A DNA stretch of 64,000 nucleotides from Acanthaster planci (lineage: Eukaryota; Echinodermata; Asteroidea; Valvatida; Acanthasteridae): assembly GCF_001949145.1 (NCBI RefSeq), contig NW_019091433.1, positions 664,831 through 728,830 of the forward strand, given 5' to 3'. Both the position numbers and the translations under genes were made by a program. How positions within the stretch are numbered: the first letter of the stretch is position 1; the number at the start of each line of letters is the position of its first letter. Positions 61,401-64,000 of the stretch are shown piece after piece. The notes beneath the pieces were generated by a model. That model was given only the letters and a program-made list of their open reading frames with translations, did no database searches and was not told where the DNA came from.

Positions 61401-63858
61401 GATTGACTGGTTGAATATTTACAGCAGGCTAAGATTTTAATCCCTGCAAACACGGGCGAAAAGTAAAGGAAAAGCAATGTTAATCCATGAACTAATTCAC
61501 TGATCAAAAAAGCATGGGCATTTTTTTTCAGCCCTAAATCTTTCCACTGTAACTTCCAGTTTGTTTATTGTAAGATTTAAATGCTTCAGTAACGCAGACC
61601 TCTGTCATTATTACTTTGCACGGAGCTTTATTGTTCAAGTTTTTGTAACAACAAAAAAGGTTCCATGAGGCCCCCTCCACACAAAAGTCTCTGGTTTCTG
61701 GTCAGGAGCTGGCCCCAAAATTGGTTGGACATCGTTTCATACCAAATAAAAAACTTTTTCATTTTGCCGATGCAGAAGTCTACGGTGATGCACATGCTGA
61801 CCAGAAACTGGAGATTTTTTTGGCCTTAGCTTCAAAGTGTTGAATACGGAAGGTAACTTCATTGAAAAAATGTTGACGGGATTGATTCTTAGGCTGTGTC
61901 TCAATCAATTGGCTGTGGCTTGGCGTAACATGCCCGTCTATGGAAAGTGGCTGCAAGCCCCTGGCAAGTGGCTTCCAAAGGTGCACATTCTATCTAAAGT
62001 CATAGCCATAACTTCTGGATGCCATCCTTTTCTTACCTGCTTGTGACGACTGTATTTGACTTCAACAGGTCCAGCCTAGCACTTGAACCCGTCCGACCCT
62101 TGGCAAAAATGTTCCGTCGGGTGAGGGTTTTGATGACACGCTCCTTGGCACCAAATGCCATCCCCGACCTTGTCGAACTATTGCTGGACAGGCCCTCCTT
62201 GGAGAAGGGGTTCCGACAACGGGGACTGGCTTTCCCTTGTACCCTATCCTCAGATTCTGGTGTTTCGGGCACCACAAGGCCTTGGTCGGACGAATGTCTC
62301 TTCGATTGTGGGGATCCATAGATGGACGTCAGATCCTCAATGGTGGGCGTGTCTTCATCTGCGTCTTTGAATTTAGAAAAAAAACAAACTAATACGCCTG
62401 TTTACTTGATGCTCAGTTGAGCATTCTATTTTACTTTTAATTACTTCCTGCCGGGGCATTTATGAATGTCGATGATGCTGGGGCCGGAAATGTATCATTT
62501 TTTCTGTTTCCAAAATTCTTTAAAAATTCCTATCTTCATGTACTGGACACTTGCAAACACATGAAAGCATGTATGGTTCCACTCTAGCCAGACAGACAAA
62601 ATCTATTGACGCCCGAGTATTTCAGCCAGGCCTGAAGCCTTGTAAAAAGAGCCAAGATTTCATAGTGTTATGTAACTTTTTTTTTTTCATGAACCTGGCT
62701 CAGTGCACTGCTGACCTCTTTTCAATAGGGGCCAGATTAGCATGCAGTGGTGCTGTGTGGCTCATCCTGCGGTTGTGGAGCACTTTTGTCCCCGGTTTTA
62801 ATCCGCTCGCTCTAAATGCCCCAAACCGTGGTATACTGTTTCAAAACAAGGCAGGATTATCTCCACTTTTGAGAGTGAAAAAATGTCGGTAGTGCCCAGC
62901 AGCCTGGTCTGTTGTTCGGAGTACGGTCTTTTGATACAGGGCCCTGTTCCCTAGGTCCGAGTTTGGAGACCCCGGCCACGCATATAAACCATACGTCTCC
63001 GATTCCGGAGTCCCTGGCAGGAAGTGGTTAAAACCTTGTATGATCAACCTGGATGGCTGGTTTTACTGTACCACTTGACCCAGGTTAACCCAGGTAACTC
63101 GCGTGCATTAAATACAACTTATACCAGCAGAGTTGATGTAACTTGCTAAAATGTAATCAACATGCCACAAGTTGACAAACACACATACATGCACTTGTGG
63201 TGCCCACAAGCGTACACTTCAGTTCCTAAAGATTCTTACAAATTTGTGATGAATCTGTGATGAGTGACATGCTGACCAGCTAGGATGAGACGACATACCT
63301 GGCCTCGGTCGTTTACGTTGTTGACCGGTCAGCCTCAGACCACTGACCAACAGCTCCACCTCCTTCCCTTTCGTTGTAGGTCTTCGAACCTCACTCTGGC
63401 TTTCCTCGACAAAGCCTGGTCCCGGACGGTAGTCCTTGTGCCATATGCTGAGCTTGTGTCTGGGGACAGACTTGTCATAAGGCTTCAGGGAGGGAGGCAG
63501 GAAAAAAGTGTGAAAAAAGCTTACGAATGATGAACCAAATGTGGCTCCAACATGCCAACATTTTTAATACAGAAAAAAGTAAGACTTGAAAGTTCACGCG
63601 ATAGAAAGCAACTAAGTCAAAGAATTTGCCACAGAACAATGTGAATGTGGTTCTTTTGTAGGTGGTGTGGTTCCCAGAGGAAGTAATCAGCTTGGCGTTT
63701 GGAAAAAGTATGCTCTGCTTGCCATTCAAAAGGCTGATTCAAGCTGACTTTTGGTTTTTACCTTTCTGTACTCAGGCTGAAAGTCAAATATCTGTTTCTT
63801 TGTGTTGGGGTCGACGTTACCGAGTGCTTGCTGCAAGGCAATGTCAGCTGAATAGTAG
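58444..63858 (-). CDS. EXO1: Exonuclease 1, 3' part (5' beyond window)
   Basis: Minus-strand exons in gene order: 63858-63762, 63482-63299, 62364-62037, 61361-60188, and a terminal exon ending at stop 58446-58444 (start about 58608). EXO1 is the 5'-3' exonuclease/flap endonuclease of mismatch repair and DNA-end resection. The first visible exon (YSADIALQQALGNVDPNTKK) matches the conserved end of the nuclease region. The next has SIWHKDYRPGPG. The XPG-type catalytic core is right of the window. The long exon is Ser/Gln-rich with 12 SQ and 2 TQ sites, likely targets of ATM/ATR-type kinases. TSRFF at the 62037/61361 junction resembles an MLH1-binding MIP box. The terminal exon has KASGLSRRQRSKP and QQTLFAFM, a PIP-box-like (PCNA) motif. 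The last junction is uncertain: donor AAG|GTATAA at 60188/60187 leaves phase 0, and the only phase-0 acceptor seen is a weak GCAAG at 58609. Without splicing, the frame stops at 60182. Confidence 0.9.
58660..60180. other. Last EXO1 intron (or 3' UTR of a short form)
   Basis: No exon was recognised. A B-box-like GGTTCAAATTCC on the minus strand at about 59505 may be a SINE scrap. If the exon at 61361-60188 reads through its donor, this region would be 3' UTR instead. Confidence 0.5.
62437..63031 (-). mobile_element. TTAA-flanked MITE (piggyBac-like), copy 2, inverted
   Basis: Ends TTAATTACTTCCTGCCGGGG and, reverse complemented, TTAACCACTTCCTGCCAGGG. Its interior matches 48515-49072 in reverse orientation over most of its length (ACAAAATCTATTGACGCCCG, TTTTGAAACAGTATACCAC-like words). 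It lies in an EXO1 intron and is 595 bp long. Confidence 0.87.
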
Positions 63859-64000
63859 CTGCAATGAACGATGTAAGGGCAAAAAAAACCAGCCAACTTG
63901 GTTGGAAAGCTAATACACAGATCTACACTGCAGAGAAATGACTATTAGCGGTGAGGTACTTAACAGGAGGCTATCAAGTTATAAGTTTGTTGCTACTTGT

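Noticed and set aside
62551-62892. 113-codon frame inside the EXO1 intron
   Set aside because: It lies within the TTAA MITE, and the copy at 48515-49072 has no matching open frame.
1-64000. CRISPR array, operon or phage features
   Set aside because: Introns, polyadenylation-like signals and SINEs show a eukaryotic genome, and the tandem repeats have no spacer structure.

Overview
This is a eukaryotic (animal) genomic window. The coding parts are short exons of about 60-400 bp with GT/AG junctions, separated by introns of a few hundred bases to 5 kb. The non-coding DNA is AT-rich and full of the palindromic word ACATGT (ACATGTAC tracts), minisatellites, tRNA-headed SINEs, LINE scraps and foldback elements. 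This texture, with three metazoan-type genes, suggests a highly polymorphic marine invertebrate such as amphioxus, an ambulacrarian or a lophotrochozoan. I cannot fix the species. Three single N positions (40452, 43586, 44794) show this is an assembled draft.

From 1 to about 46 kb the window is a tandem segmental duplication of one gene on the + strand: a patatin-like phospholipase with two EF-hand calcium loops and a basic, proline-rich tail. Copy A (1052-11852) lacks its first two exons, which would lie left of the window. Copy B (18337-36445) appears complete: 12 exons, 611 codons, the oxyanion GGGMKG, the nucleophile GSSAG and the catalytic DGG. The ten shared exons keep the same phases and nearly the same lengths, neither copy has a disabling change, and introns and 3' flanks are also recognisably related. 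A third copy of the 3' flank alone sits at about 43.06-43.76 kb, followed by a nearly identical 1.2 kb tandem repeat that carries LINE reverse-transcriptase remnants and abuts the N positions.

From 47.8 to 54.1 kb, + strand, is a ten-exon gene for GDP-D-glucose phosphorylase (GDPGP1; HIT-type motif HQHFH), 363 codons. From 58.4 kb to beyond the right edge, - strand, is the 3' half of EXO1 (exonuclease 1): the end of its nuclease region, a Ser/Gln-rich tail dense in SQ/TQ sites, a possible MLH1-binding SRFF motif across a splice junction, and a PIP-box-like sequence in the last exon. GDPGP1 and EXO1 are convergent. The 4.4 kb between them holds a 285 bp foldback. Two related TTAA-flanked MITEs lie in opposite orientation, one in a GDPGP1 intron and one in an EXO1 intron.

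The phospholipase copies are one family. GDPGP1 and EXO1 are unrelated housekeeping neighbours and nothing suggests one pathway. The main unusual points are the calcium-loop/patatin architecture and its local copy-number history, exon and 3' UTR blocks far more alike than the DNA around them, the minisatellite that runs into a GDPGP1 splice acceptor, and the SQ-dense EXO1 tail.
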